This document shows, piece by piece, positions 1 to 7,356 of a stretch of DNA of 15,242 nt. The stretch lies in contig QIKG01000051.1 of assembly GCA_003232965.1 (NCBI GenBank), positions 1 to 15,242 on the forward strand, in the 5' to 3' direction. A program made the position numbers and the translations under genes. Source of the stretch: Oceanospirillales bacterium. GTDB taxonomy: Bacteria; Pseudomonadota; Gammaproteobacteria; Xanthomonadales; SZUA-36. The notes under the pieces are model-generated. The model was given only the letters and a program-made list of their open reading frames with translations, was not told the origin of the DNA and did no database searches. The first letter of the stretch is position 1; every line of letters begins with the position of its first letter.

Positions 1-1044
1 GAACATATTGCACTCAGGCCTGAAGGCACAGCCGGAGTTGTTCGTGCCGCAATTGAAAATGGCTTGTTATACGGCCAACCGCAAAGGCTATGGTATCGAG
101 GCGCGATGTTCCGGCGCGAACGCCCGCAACGGGGGCGTACCCGGCAATTCCATCAAATTGGTATCGAGGCATTTGGTATGGCTGGGCCGGATATTGATGC
201 TGAAATGATCCTTATGGGCCAAAGATTATGGCAAGCACTGGGTTTAAAGGACCTGCGGCTTGAAATTAACTCTCTAGGTAGCAGCGAAGAGCGCGCTAAT
301 TACCGCGAAAAACTGGTTGGCTACTTACAGTCTAGGGTTGACCAGCTTGATGAGGATTCACAGCGAAGACTCACACGAAACCCCTTGCGGATCTTAGACA
401 GCAAAAATCCAAAAACTCAGGAACTACTAATAGACGCACCTAAGTTAAAGGACTGTTTCGGTCCCGAGTCCTTGTTATATATGGACACTCTACTGGAAAC
501 TCTCGATTCTTTGGGGGTCTCCTACACGCTTAACCCCTACCTTGTGCGTGGACTAGATTATTATTCGCAGACGGTTTTCGAGTGGATTACTGACGAACTC
601 GGCGCCCAGGGCACGGTTTGTGCAGGTGGCCGTTACGACGGCTTGGTAGAGCAGCGCGGTGGTAAGCCGTGGCCGGGAATTGGTTTCGCAATGGGTGAGG
701 AACGCCTGGTTGAGCTGTTAAAACTACAAGACCAAAAACCCGCAAGCAGCGCAGATATCTACATTGTGTTACAAGGGCAGGGTAGCGAACTGTCAGGCTT
801 AAAGCTTGCGGAACAAGTACGCAGCCAAATCCCTGAATTACGCCTGCAAAGTAATATGGGTGCTGGCAGCTTTAAGTCTCAATTCAAACGCGCCGATCGC
901 TCCGGTGCTGATTATGCTCTGGTTTTGGCAGAATCAGAGTTGCAGACATCAACAGTCACTATTAAACCGTTACGCGGGCAGGGGCAGCAGCTTAATATAC
1001 CGATTGCTGAACTGACTGCATGGTTGCAATCGCACTTTTCCTGA
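1..1044 (+). CDS. hisS: Histidyl-tRNA synthetase (partial, 5' end outside window)
   Basis: Class II aminoacyl-tRNA synthetase that charges tRNA-His with histidine in the cytoplasm. The frame is open from base 1, so the gene enters from the left edge. 347 residues are visible, against about 424 in the E. coli enzyme, so roughly the first 78 (including motif 1) are missing. The visible part starts at LRPEGTA and runs through motif 2 (RLWYRGAMFRRERPQRG, then RQFHQIG). The two histidine-specific motifs follow: LVRGLDYY and AGGRYDGLVEQ. Motif 3 is GIGFAMGEERL, and the C-terminal anticodon-binding domain ends in a normal stop at 1042-1044. A start at TTG 64 or ATG 106 would cut into motif 2 and is not credible. 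It heads the conserved hisS-yfgM-bamB-der gene order. Nothing looks degraded. Confidence 0.97.
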   Translation, partial: EHIALRPEGTAGVVRAAIENGLLYGQPQRLWYRGAMFRRERPQRGRTRQFHQIGIEAFGMAGPDIDAEMILMGQRLWQALGLKDLRLEINSLGSSEERANYREKLVGYLQSRVDQLDEDSQRRLTRNPLRILDSKNPKTQELLIDAPKLKDCFGPESLLYMDTLLETLDSLGVSYTLNPYLVRGLDYYSQTVFEWITDELGAQGTVCAGGRYDGLVEQRGGKPWPGIGFAMGEERLVELLKLQDQKPASSADIYIVLQGQGSELSGLKLAEQVRSQIPELRLQSNMGAGSFKSQFKRADRSGADYALVLAESELQTSTVTIKPLRGQGQQLNIPIAELTAWLQSHFS

Positions 1045-1123
1045 AAGGTTCCGTACTTTCTTCGCCCGGCGCATATTATTTTCTGCAAACTAACATTGGA
1101 ATAACACAAACAGGCAGTGGCTC

Positions 1124-1132
1124 TGGTACAAT
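1124..1132 (+). promoter_or_regulatory. Possible extended -10 promoter upstream of yfgM
   Basis: The 129-bp gap between hisS and yfgM contains TGGTACAAT, an extended -10 (TGn followed by TACAAT) ending 41 bp before the yfgM start. No good -35 hexamer sits at the usual spacing, which extended -10 promoters tolerate. It could give yfgM-bamB transcription independent of hisS. This is a single-motif prediction. Confidence 0.3.
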
Positions 1133-1173
1133 TGGGCGCTTAAAAATTACTATTCAATAAAGGTTATTCACAA

Positions 1174-1836
1174 ATGGTTGAAATTTACGACGATCATGAA
1201 CAAAGCGAACGCGTACGCGACTGGATCAAGGAAAACGGTTCAGCTGTCGTTATGGGCATTGTGCTTGCAATTAGCGGTCTGTACGGCTGGAAATTTTGGC
1301 AAAACGCGGAACAAGATTCACAAGCACAGGTAGCAGCTGAATTTCAGAATCTTGCTCTAACACTAGATGATGAAAGGTTTGATCAGGCATTTACGCATTT
1401 TGAAACCATCCGCGTTGAATATCCCAAAAGCACTTATCTGCCAATGGCACAGTTAATGATTGCCCGTGCCCGATTACAGCAGGGTCAGCCGGACCTCGCC
1501 GAAACCATCTACCGTGACATACTCGACACAAGGGCGAAATCAACCGAATTCATCCAGTTTATTGCAGCCGAACGCCTGGCTCGACTGTTATTACAGAATG
1601 GCGACTCAGTTGCAGCTGAAGTGATTCTTGATAAATACGATAATAATGAGGCATTTGCGAGCAGGTTTTCGGAGGTTCGTGGTGACTTGTTGGCCACTAG
1701 AGGTGATGCCGATGGCGCTCGCGAAGCCTATCAAAAGGCGCTTGACTCAATGGAAGCGGGTACCGGCGATCGGCATATGCTGGAGTTAAAGCGGGACAAC
1801 CCGGTTAGTATCGTTGCAGTAACGGAAGACTCATGA
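1174..1836 (+). CDS. yfgM: YfgM-family membrane-anchored tetratricopeptide protein
   Basis: A 220-residue inner-membrane protein with its bulk in the periplasm. The N-terminus is short, acidic and cytosolic (VEIYDDHEQSERVRDWIKE). One membrane segment lies at about residues 23-42 (GSAVVMGIVLAISGLYGWKF), and the rest is helical TPR-like sequence. E. coli YfgM is about 206 residues, and family members are known to bind the SecYEG translocon and the chaperone PpiD, helping secreted proteins fold. The ATG at 1174 has an AAAGG ribosome-binding site about 10 nt upstream and gives the expected N-terminus. The stop codon overlaps the bamB start (ATGA), so the two are translationally coupled. Family assignment rests on topology, length and the hisS-bamB position, since TPR sequence itself diverges. 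Confidence 0.93.
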   Translation: MVEIYDDHEQSERVRDWIKENGSAVVMGIVLAISGLYGWKFWQNAEQDSQAQVAAEFQNLALTLDDERFDQAFTHFETIRVEYPKSTYLPMAQLMIARARLQQGQPDLAETIYRDILDTRAKSTEFIQFIAAERLARLLLQNGDSVAAEVILDKYDNNEAFASRFSEVRGDLLATRGDADGAREAYQKALDSMEAGTGDRHMLELKRDNPVSIVAVTEDS

Positions 1837-2990
1837 AGCGCTTTGCGCTGACATTTTTATTAGCCGGTCTATTGATCTCAGTATCCGGTTGTTCCTGGTT
1901 CTCTAAAGCGAAGCCCGGTGAGCCGGCAGAGCTGGTCGATTTTGATGCCAGTCTGAAGCTTAAAAAGATTTGGAGCACCAATATTGGTAAAGGCAATTCC
2001 CTAAAAGGCCTGAACCTCAAGCCGGCCTATGATAATGGGCGGGTATTTGCGAGTGATCATCGCGGACGGGTGATTGCTGTTGATGCCGAAAATGGTAAAA
2101 AATTATGGGAAATAGAAACCGAGTTACCGGTTTCTGCTGGACCTGCAATTGCCAATGATTTTTTGTTTCTGGGTACGCTAGAAGCTGAGGTTTATGCCTA
2201 TAGCAATGAAGACGGTAGTTTTCGTTGGAATGCGCGAGTGTCTTCCGAGATTTTGGCTATGCCGGTTCTGCACGATGGCATTGTTATCGTTAGATGCCTG
2301 GATGGGCGTGTATTTGGGTTGGATGCTGACACGGGAGACCGGGTCTGGGTCTATGACAGTAGTGTTCCACTGCTAACAATACGAGGAAATAGCACCCCGG
2401 TCGTTCGTGCTGGCATCGTCTATGTTGGTTATGACAGTGGCGAACTAATAGCTATAAGGGTTGCAGACGGTGCAGTTGGCTGGACAACACAAATTGCGGC
2501 TGCAGAAGGTCGCTCAGAACTGGATAGACTGGTAGACATTGATGGCAATATTGCCATGGTGGCTACAGATATTTATGTCGCCAGCTATAAAAATCGGATG
2601 GGGGCACTTGCCTCCGAAAGTGGGCGTTTATTGTGGTTTAAAGATATTGGCACATCCTCGGGTATTGCTGTAGACCGTACTCATCTGGCAGTCAGTGATT
2701 CTCTCGGTCATCTGTGGATGCTAGATCGCCGCAACGGCGCCGAGGACTGGAAACTAGAAATGCTTGAAAACCGTCAACTGACATTGCCGGCATTTTATGA
2801 CAGTTTTGTAGTTGTTGGCGATATGGAAGGTTATCTGCACTGGTTTAAGGTGGAAACAGGTGAGCTGGTAGCCCGTAACAAAGTGGCTAAGGGTGGTTTC
2901 GCATCACCCCCATTGGTGATTGGCACGACCCTGTATGTATTTGCTAACAATGGTGACTTAAGCGCCTATAGAGCCGGCCCTGCGATTTAG
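1833..2990 (+). CDS. bamB: Outer-membrane assembly lipoprotein BamB
   Basis: The lipoprotein subunit of the BAM complex, which inserts beta-barrel proteins into the outer membrane. The 385-residue product starts with a signal peptide ending in the lipobox VSGC (Cys20). Ser follows the cysteine, so the Lol pathway should send it to the outer membrane. The rest shows repeated PQQ-type propeller blades of the form 'G.v.alda.tG...W', for example GRVIAVDAENGKKLWEI, GRVFGLDADTGDRVWVYD, GELIAIRVADGAVGW and GHLWMLDRRNGAEDW, consistent with the eight-bladed beta-propeller of this family. The start ATG overlaps the yfgM stop and has GGAAG at 1824-1828. A strong terminator follows. Length matches the family (about 390) and nothing is missing. 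Confidence 0.97.
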   Translation: MKRFALTFLLAGLLISVSGCSWFSKAKPGEPAELVDFDASLKLKKIWSTNIGKGNSLKGLNLKPAYDNGRVFASDHRGRVIAVDAENGKKLWEIETELPVSAGPAIANDFLFLGTLEAEVYAYSNEDGSFRWNARVSSEILAMPVLHDGIVIVRCLDGRVFGLDADTGDRVWVYDSSVPLLTIRGNSTPVVRAGIVYVGYDSGELIAIRVADGAVGWTTQIAAAEGRSELDRLVDIDGNIAMVATDIYVASYKNRMGALASESGRLLWFKDIGTSSGIAVDRTHLAVSDSLGHLWMLDRRNGAEDWKLEMLENRQLTLPAFYDSFVVVGDMEGYLHWFKVETGELVARNKVAKGGFASPPLVIGTTLYVFANNGDLSAYRAGPAI

Positions 2991-3010
2991 TTCAGCTGCC
3001 GAAATAATTC

Positions 3011-3044
3011 ACAAATAAAGAGGCAATCGCCTCTTTATTTGTTT
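3011..3044 (+). terminator. Intrinsic terminator after bamB
   Basis: A perfect 14-bp stem (3011-3024 pairing with 3029-3042) closes on a 4-nt AATC loop. The arms read GAGGC/GCCTC at the tip and AT-rich ACAAATAAA/TTTATTTGT at the base. The U-rich 3' arm plus TTT acts as the release tract. It sits 21 bp after the bamB stop and separates the hisS-yfgM-bamB unit from der. Confidence 0.85.
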
Positions 3045-3058
3045 CTGCCCAGATGCTT

Positions 3059-3064
3059 TATAAT
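3059..3064 (+). promoter_or_regulatory. Probable -10 box of the der promoter
   Basis: A consensus TATAAT hexamer lies just downstream of the bamB terminator and 33 bp before the der start codon. The matching -35 region is weak (TATTTG at 3036-3041, 17-bp spacer) and lies inside the terminator stem. The consensus -10 and its position after a terminator support a der promoter; the -35 does not add support. Confidence 0.5.
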
Positions 3065-3097
3065 AACCCCCTGTAATTAACCGGAAACTCCCTCAAA

Positions 3098-4510
3098 ATG
3101 CTGCCTGTAATCACAATCGTGGGTCGACCGAATGTTGGTAAATCCACCATATTTAATGCCCTAACACGAACCCGTGATGCGCTGGTTGCAGATATGCCCG
3201 GAGTAACCCGCGACCGGCAATACGGTACTGGTGAATTTGGCGATAGTCGTTATATGCTGGTAGATACCGGTGGTTTGGTCGATCAGGCCGAAGGTATCGA
3301 CTACCTCACAGCGCAACAAGTACATCTGGCTATTGAAGAGGCTGATGTGATTATGTTTGTCGTCTCGGCCCGTGATGGTGTCACTGCTGCAGATGAAGAA
3401 ATCACCCGAATGCTGCGCCAACATGGCAAGCCGGTGCAGCTGGTCGTCAATAAAACCGACGGCACTGATACTGAAATTTCAGTGCCTGATTTTTATATGC
3501 TCGCCCTCGGTGAACCCTGTGGTCTATCGGCTGCTCATCGGACTGGCCTTGAAACCATGATGTCGAATATATTTGAATTGCTATCACCTTGGGATGAGCC
3601 TGAAGACTTCGATGAAATTGATGACGACATAGTTCGCCTAGCTGTACTGGGGCGACCGAATGTCGGCAAATCCACACTGGTTAACCGCTTGCTGGGTGAA
3701 GAACGGGTATTAACTTTCGACATGCCAGGCACCACTCGCGATACCATCGAAGTTGAGCTCGAACGGGATGGTCGGCAGTATAAAATTCTTGATACTGCCG
3801 GTGTCAGGCGACGCAAAAACATAACTGAGGCAGTTGAAAAGTTCAGTGTGGTGAAGGCTTTACAGGCCATCGAAAAATCCCAAGTTATTGTTTTGATGAT
3901 AGATGCGGAAGATGGAATGACCGATCAGGATGCCACGCTTTTGGGACATGTTTTGAATCATGGTCGTGGTCTGGTTATTGCCATAAACAAATGGGATATG
4001 ATTGATTCCGAACAGCGCCATCGCTTAAAATCTGAGCTAGACCGCAGGCTAACTTATGCTGAGTTCGCCCGTCGGATTACACTTTCCGCCTTGCATGGAA
4101 GTGGACTACGGGAATTAATGAATGCCGTCAACGAAGCCTGGGACTCAGCAGCACAGAACATGTCCACCACCCGTTTAACTGAAGTTGTCCGAGCCGCATG
4201 GGAGGCCCATCAGCCGGCTATGAAACAAGGTCGCACCGCCAAATTACGAATGGCTCACAGTGGTGGCAAGTTCCCCCCACGCATCATTATTCACGGGCGC
4301 CGAGTAAATACAATTTCCACTGACTACCGCCGTTATATTTCGAATAAAATTCGCACAGCATTCAAACTCAGGGGAACCCCTGTCTGGATCGGGTTCAGAG
4401 AAGGCGACAATCCCTTCAAAAGCAAGAAATCAAAAGAAGACCAGTGGATACCTACCAAAAAGCAAAAGAAATCCAAGGTTAATAAAAGAATCAATAAATC
4501 CAACCGATGA
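3098..4510 (+). CDS. der: Ribosome-assembly GTPase Der (EngA)
   Basis: An essential GTPase with two consecutive G domains that acts in maturation of the 50S ribosomal subunit. In the 470-residue product the first P-loop is GRPNVGKS (9-16), with DTGG (56-59) and NKTD (118-121). The second P-loop is GRPNVGKS (185-192), with MPGTTRD, DTAG (232-235) and NKWD (297-300). A KH-like RNA-binding domain follows (about 355-445), then a lysine-rich tail (KKQKKSKVNKR). An acidic linker (DEPEDFDEIDDD) joins the G domains, as is usual. The ATG at 3098 starts right at the first domain, with GGAAA 10 nt upstream. Its stop overlaps the next start (ATGA). It is intact. Confidence 0.98.
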   Translation: MLPVITIVGRPNVGKSTIFNALTRTRDALVADMPGVTRDRQYGTGEFGDSRYMLVDTGGLVDQAEGIDYLTAQQVHLAIEEADVIMFVVSARDGVTAADEEITRMLRQHGKPVQLVVNKTDGTDTEISVPDFYMLALGEPCGLSAAHRTGLETMMSNIFELLSPWDEPEDFDEIDDDIVRLAVLGRPNVGKSTLVNRLLGEERVLTFDMPGTTRDTIEVELERDGRQYKILDTAGVRRRKNITEAVEKFSVVKALQAIEKSQVIVLMIDAEDGMTDQDATLLGHVLNHGRGLVIAINKWDMIDSEQRHRLKSELDRRLTYAEFARRITLSALHGSGLRELMNAVNEAWDSAAQNMSTTRLTEVVRAAWEAHQPAMKQGRTAKLRMAHSGGKFPPRIIIHGRRVNTISTDYRRYISNKIRTAFKLRGTPVWIGFREGDNPFKSKKSKEDQWIPTKKQKKSKVNKRINKSNR

Positions 4511-5631
4511 GTCTGAAGCAACAACGCCTGGAAAAATTACGCCGGGAAATTTCTCAAATCTCTCCGCAAGCGGCGTTTGAAAAAATGCAGTCGGGAGCCA
4601 GCCTTCTTGATGTGCGTGAACCCATGAGTAGGCAACAGGGCAGCCCCGATAATGCCTTGCAGTTGTCGCGTAGTTTTCTTGAGCTTGTTGTCGAAACTAG
4701 CTTACCTGATCCTTTTCAGCTAGTAATGATGCTTTGTGATAGTGGCATGTGTTCATTATTCGCAGCTGACGACTTACGGCGATTAGGCTATACCAATGTT
4801 GTCAGTATTGAAGGCGGTTTTAGCGCCTGGAAAGCAGCAGGTTTGCCCTGGAGTGCACCAGTTGAATTGGATGATGAGGCGCGGATTCGCTATTCGCGAC
4901 ACTTGCTGATACCGGAAATCGGTGAGCTGGGCCAAGCGCAACTGCTGGCTTCCAAAGTGTTGATACTTGGTGCCGGAGGGTTGGGCTCTCCGGTGGCTTT
5001 ATATCTTGCCTCAGCCGGTGTGGGAACTTTGGGTATCATCGACAATGATGTTGTCGAGCGTTCCAATTTACAGCGCCAAATTCTACATGATGAGGCGTCT
5101 GTAGGAATGCCGAAAACAGAGTCGGCTCGAAGCCGTATTCACGGTATAAATCCCGGTATTCAGGTTACCACCCATGCTCAACGCTTAACTTCTGAAAATG
5201 CTGATGCGATTGTTTCAGCCTACGATCTGGTAATTGATGGTTCGGATAATCTAGAAACCCGTTACTGCATTAACGATGCCTGTCTACGGGCCGGTTTGCC
5301 GTTAATTTATGGCGCGATATTTCGTTTTCAGGGCCAAGTGTCAGTGTTTAATTACCCGACCAGCGATGCGGGTTTGTCGGCCTGTTATCGCTGCTTGTTT
5401 AAAGATTCTGAAAACACCCAGCCGCCAACTTGTAGCGAAGCCGGTGTGCTGGGTGTGCTGCCTGGTGTTATCGGTACATTGCAGGCGACCGAGGCACTCA
5501 AAATATTACTAAAAATTGGCGCGCCGCTAGCAGGTAGGTTGCTTAGCTACGATGCGCTTGAGGCAAGTTTCAAGGAAATTTGTTTGCTGCCTGACCCTGA
5601 TTGCCGCTGCCGAGAATTAAGCGCGTTATAG
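4507..5631 (+). CDS. Rhodanese-ThiF/MoeB fusion: sulfur-carrier adenylyltransferase
   Basis: A 374-residue two-domain enzyme. Residues about 15-117 are a rhodanese domain (LLDVREP near 33-39, active-site loop LCDSGMCS with Cys77, then GGFSAWKAAGLPW). Residues about 125-374 are an E1-like ThiF/MoeB domain: YSRHLLIPEIG, ATP-binding GAGGLGSP (155-162), R-x-x-x-Q (NLQRQI), catalytic-region Cys309 in PTCSEAGVLG, and a zinc pair CYRC (293-296). Such enzymes adenylate the C-terminus of a small sulfur carrier (MoaD or ThiS type), and the rhodanese domain can hand over sulfur. The domain order is the reverse of eukaryotic Uba4/MOCS3. The second zinc pair reads CRC (366-368) instead of the usual CxxC. 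The start lies inside the der stop (ATGA) with no strong SD, implying translational coupling. Whether it serves molybdopterin, thiamine or tRNA thiolation cannot be told from here. Confidence 0.88.
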   Translation: MSLKQQRLEKLRREISQISPQAAFEKMQSGASLLDVREPMSRQQGSPDNALQLSRSFLELVVETSLPDPFQLVMMLCDSGMCSLFAADDLRRLGYTNVVSIEGGFSAWKAAGLPWSAPVELDDEARIRYSRHLLIPEIGELGQAQLLASKVLILGAGGLGSPVALYLASAGVGTLGIIDNDVVERSNLQRQILHDEASVGMPKTESARSRIHGINPGIQVTTHAQRLTSENADAIVSAYDLVIDGSDNLETRYCINDACLRAGLPLIYGAIFRFQGQVSVFNYPTSDAGLSACYRCLFKDSENTQPPTCSEAGVLGVLPGVIGTLQATEALKILLKIGAPLAGRLLSYDALEASFKEICLLPDPDCRCRELSAL

Positions 5632-6287
5632 CACCCAGCTTTGCAGGTTTAACTCGATGGCGTGGGTAATTGCCTGGTCGGTTGGGTCTACAGCCGATGG
5701 CCATGTACGCACAAATTCACCCCTAGAATCAAACAGTATTTTAAAGAAATTCCAGCGCGGCAGATAATCATTGCCCATTTCTTCAGCAATCCGTCGATAT
5801 AGAGGGTGTGCCGCGCGCCCGCAAACATGTTCTTTACGAGAAACTGGAAAATTCACCTAGTATTGTTGTTCAAGGAGCCTCTGATTTATTCTGAGTGAAG
5901 CAGATTGAGATTTATAATATCCAAGAGCAAGGCGGTAAGTGCTTGTAATAGCAACGCTATTGCGCTATTGCCAGTGTTTACCAACGCGGCTATTGGGGAT
6001 TATAGGCTCAATATGCTCATTCATGAATAGATCAGAGGTTCCTCAAGGAAGCTCTCGATGATATCATCCTCGCCAGGTTCTTTATCGGCGAAATCATTGC
6101 TTGGTATTGCCAGAACAACCAGTCCGGAATTATGATAATCCTGCCAGATCTTTTCCATCTGAGTAAACTGGTGGGCGTAGCGGGAGCGGGTGGCCGTATT
6201 GACCACAAGTATCGGCTGCCCCTGAAAACGATTCAGCGGCATGCTAGCACCTTGTAAGGTGATGAAGTTGTGTTCGTAAATATCCAT
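5626..6287 (-). pseudogene. Glutathione peroxidase-family pseudogene, split by a MITE
   Basis: Two collinear halves of one gene. The N-terminal half (6287 down to 6043) reads MDIYEHNFITLQG, then VVNTAT, then GLVVLAIPSNDFADKEPGEDDI. The C-terminal half (5869 down to 5626) reads VNFPVSRKEHVCG, then HPLYRRIAEE, then RWNFFKILFDSRGEFV. These match the thiol peroxidase (GPx/BtuE) fold, including the WNF motif. The ATG at 6287 has AGAGG just upstream. A 169-bp element at 5874-6042 interrupts it. Deleting the element plus one TCAA copy gives 163 codons in one frame (162 residues, normal GPx length), reading ESFLEQQY, amber, VNFPVSRK. So a TAG, probably from CAG, is a second lesion. The peroxidatic Cys position (family SKCG) reads RSRY, so the catalytic Cys is lost too. 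The 3' end overlaps the convergent rhodanese-MoeB gene by 6 bp. Confidence 0.85.
5874..6042. mobile_element. 169-bp MITE-like palindromic element
   Basis: The ends are imperfect inverted repeats: GGAGCCTCTGATTTATTC at the left, and GGAACCTCTGATCTATTC when the right end is read on the other strand. The similarity continues inward for about 50 bases on each side (for example ATTGAG followed by TATAAT on both arms), so the whole element can fold into a long imperfect hairpin. The centre holds a smaller hairpin, AATAGC-AAC-GCTATT (5947-5961). It is flanked by a 4-bp direct repeat TCAA (5870-5873 and 6043-6046), the expected target-site duplication. It has no coding capacity, so it would need a transposase supplied in trans by a related insertion sequence. 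The parent IS family cannot be named from this sequence alone. Confidence 0.85.
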
Positions 6288-6343
6288 GCAAACCTCTGAT
6301 GTAAAACAACAGATCCGGCATCCATGCAACTATAGATATTCCC

Positions 6344-6376
6344 TTTATCAACTAATCATAAAGCAATTTTGATAAA
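6344..6376. promoter_or_regulatory. Inverted repeat between the GPx relic and folD (candidate operator)
   Basis: TTTATCAA (6344-6351) and its exact complement TTGATAAA (6369-6376) are separated by 17 bp. A second overlapping inverted pair, CTTTAT (6343-6348) and ATAAAG (6358-6363), shares the left arm. The site is in the 186-bp divergent gap and could have controlled the peroxidase gene or folD. The flanking DNA is AT-rich, so chance is possible. Confidence 0.3.
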
Positions 6377-6411
6377 AACACTAATATTCAGCGCTGCTTA
6401 GAGCACAAGCA

Positions 6412-6441
6412 TTACAGTAATACCTCAGCTTGCGGTAAAAT
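6412..6441 (+). promoter_or_regulatory. Probable folD promoter
   Basis: TTACAG (6412-6417) and TAAAAT (6436-6441) are separated by 18 bp and end 32 bp before the folD start. The -10 is good (5 of 6 to TATAAT) and the -35 is weak. Because the upstream neighbour is divergent, folD needs its own promoter in this gap. Confidence 0.4.
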
Positions 6442-6473
6442 ATAGCTACTGAATTAACGATTCTGGAAAAACC

Positions 6474-7355
6474 ATGGCAGCACAGATTCTAGACGGAAAA
6501 AAAGTCAGTATTGAACTGATCGATACAGTAAAGCTCAGTATTGATAAACACTTGCAAGCGGGTAGAGCAGCGCCTTCATTGGCGGTGGTTTTGGTAGGTG
6601 CCGACCCTGCCTCAAAAATCTATGTGCGCAATAAACGTCTTGCTTGTGCGCGTGCGGGGATAACGGCCAGAGACTATGACCTGCCGGTGACAACCACCGA
6701 GGCGGAATTACTGATACTTATCGGCCAGTTAAACAAAGACCCTTTGGTCAGCGGTATTTTGGTGCAATTACCACTGCCGGAGCATATCAATGAGGTTGCG
6801 GTTACCAATAGTGTTTCCCGGTATAAGGATGTTGATGGCTTTCACATCGCCAATGTGGGTTCGCTGGCCTTGCGCCAACCTGGTCTCAGGCCATGTACTC
6901 CGAGGGGTATTGTGACTTTGCTGGATTATTATGGCATCGATACCAAGGGTCTAGATGCAACCGTTGTAGGGGCTTCCAATATTGTCGGCAGACCATTGTG
7001 TCTTGAGTTGCTTCATAAAGGAGCGACGATAACTGTAGCGCATCGTTTCACCCGTAATCTCCAACAACATGTAGGCAATGCGCAATTACTTGTAGTCGCA
7101 GTAGGTAAGCCCGGTATTGTTAACGCTGAATGGATTAAGCCGGGCGCGATTGTTGTTGATGTTGGTATCAACCGCCAGCCGGACGGTAGTCTTTGCGGAG
7201 ATGTCGATTTTGAAGTTGCCAGTAAAAAAGCTGCATGGATTAGTCCGGTGCCGGGTGGTGTGGGCCCGATGACGGTGGCAACTTTGATCCTGAATACGGC
7301 TGAGGCTGCCGGCATCAGTGTGAACTTTTCTAATCAGCATAACGCTGCGAATTGA
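6474..7355 (+). CDS. folD: Bifunctional methylene-THF dehydrogenase / methenyl-THF cyclohydrolase
   Basis: Cytoplasmic one-carbon enzyme that converts 5,10-methylene-tetrahydrofolate to 10-formyl-tetrahydrofolate in two steps, using NADP. The 293-residue product (E. coli about 288) shows the catalytic Tyr50/Lys54 pair in YVRNK, QLPLP (98-102), KDVDGFH (118-124), PCTPRG (140-145), the dinucleotide-binding GASNIVGRP (166-174) and the C-terminal signature PGGVGPMT (260-267). The ATG at 6474 follows a GGAAAA ribosome site. Its TGA is one base from the TTG start of the next gene, so the two are probably co-transcribed. It is intact and typical. Confidence 0.98.
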   Translation: MAAQILDGKKVSIELIDTVKLSIDKHLQAGRAAPSLAVVLVGADPASKIYVRNKRLACARAGITARDYDLPVTTTEAELLILIGQLNKDPLVSGILVQLPLPEHINEVAVTNSVSRYKDVDGFHIANVGSLALRQPGLRPCTPRGIVTLLDYYGIDTKGLDATVVGASNIVGRPLCLELLHKGATITVAHRFTRNLQQHVGNAQLLVVAVGKPGIVNAEWIKPGAIVVDVGINRQPDGSLCGDVDFEVASKKAAWISPVPGGVGPMTVATLILNTAEAAGISVNFSNQHNAAN

Positions 7356-7356
7356 A

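Noticed and set aside
3535..3870. 111-residue - strand open frame inside der
   Set aside because: Complement of the second G domain of Der; Ser/Arg-rich and without any motif of its own.
6291..6300. AACCTCTGAT, matching the MITE end, just upstream of the peroxidase start
   Set aside because: Ten bases with no second end or duplication; it also overlaps the gene's own AGAGG ribosome site, which explains half the match.
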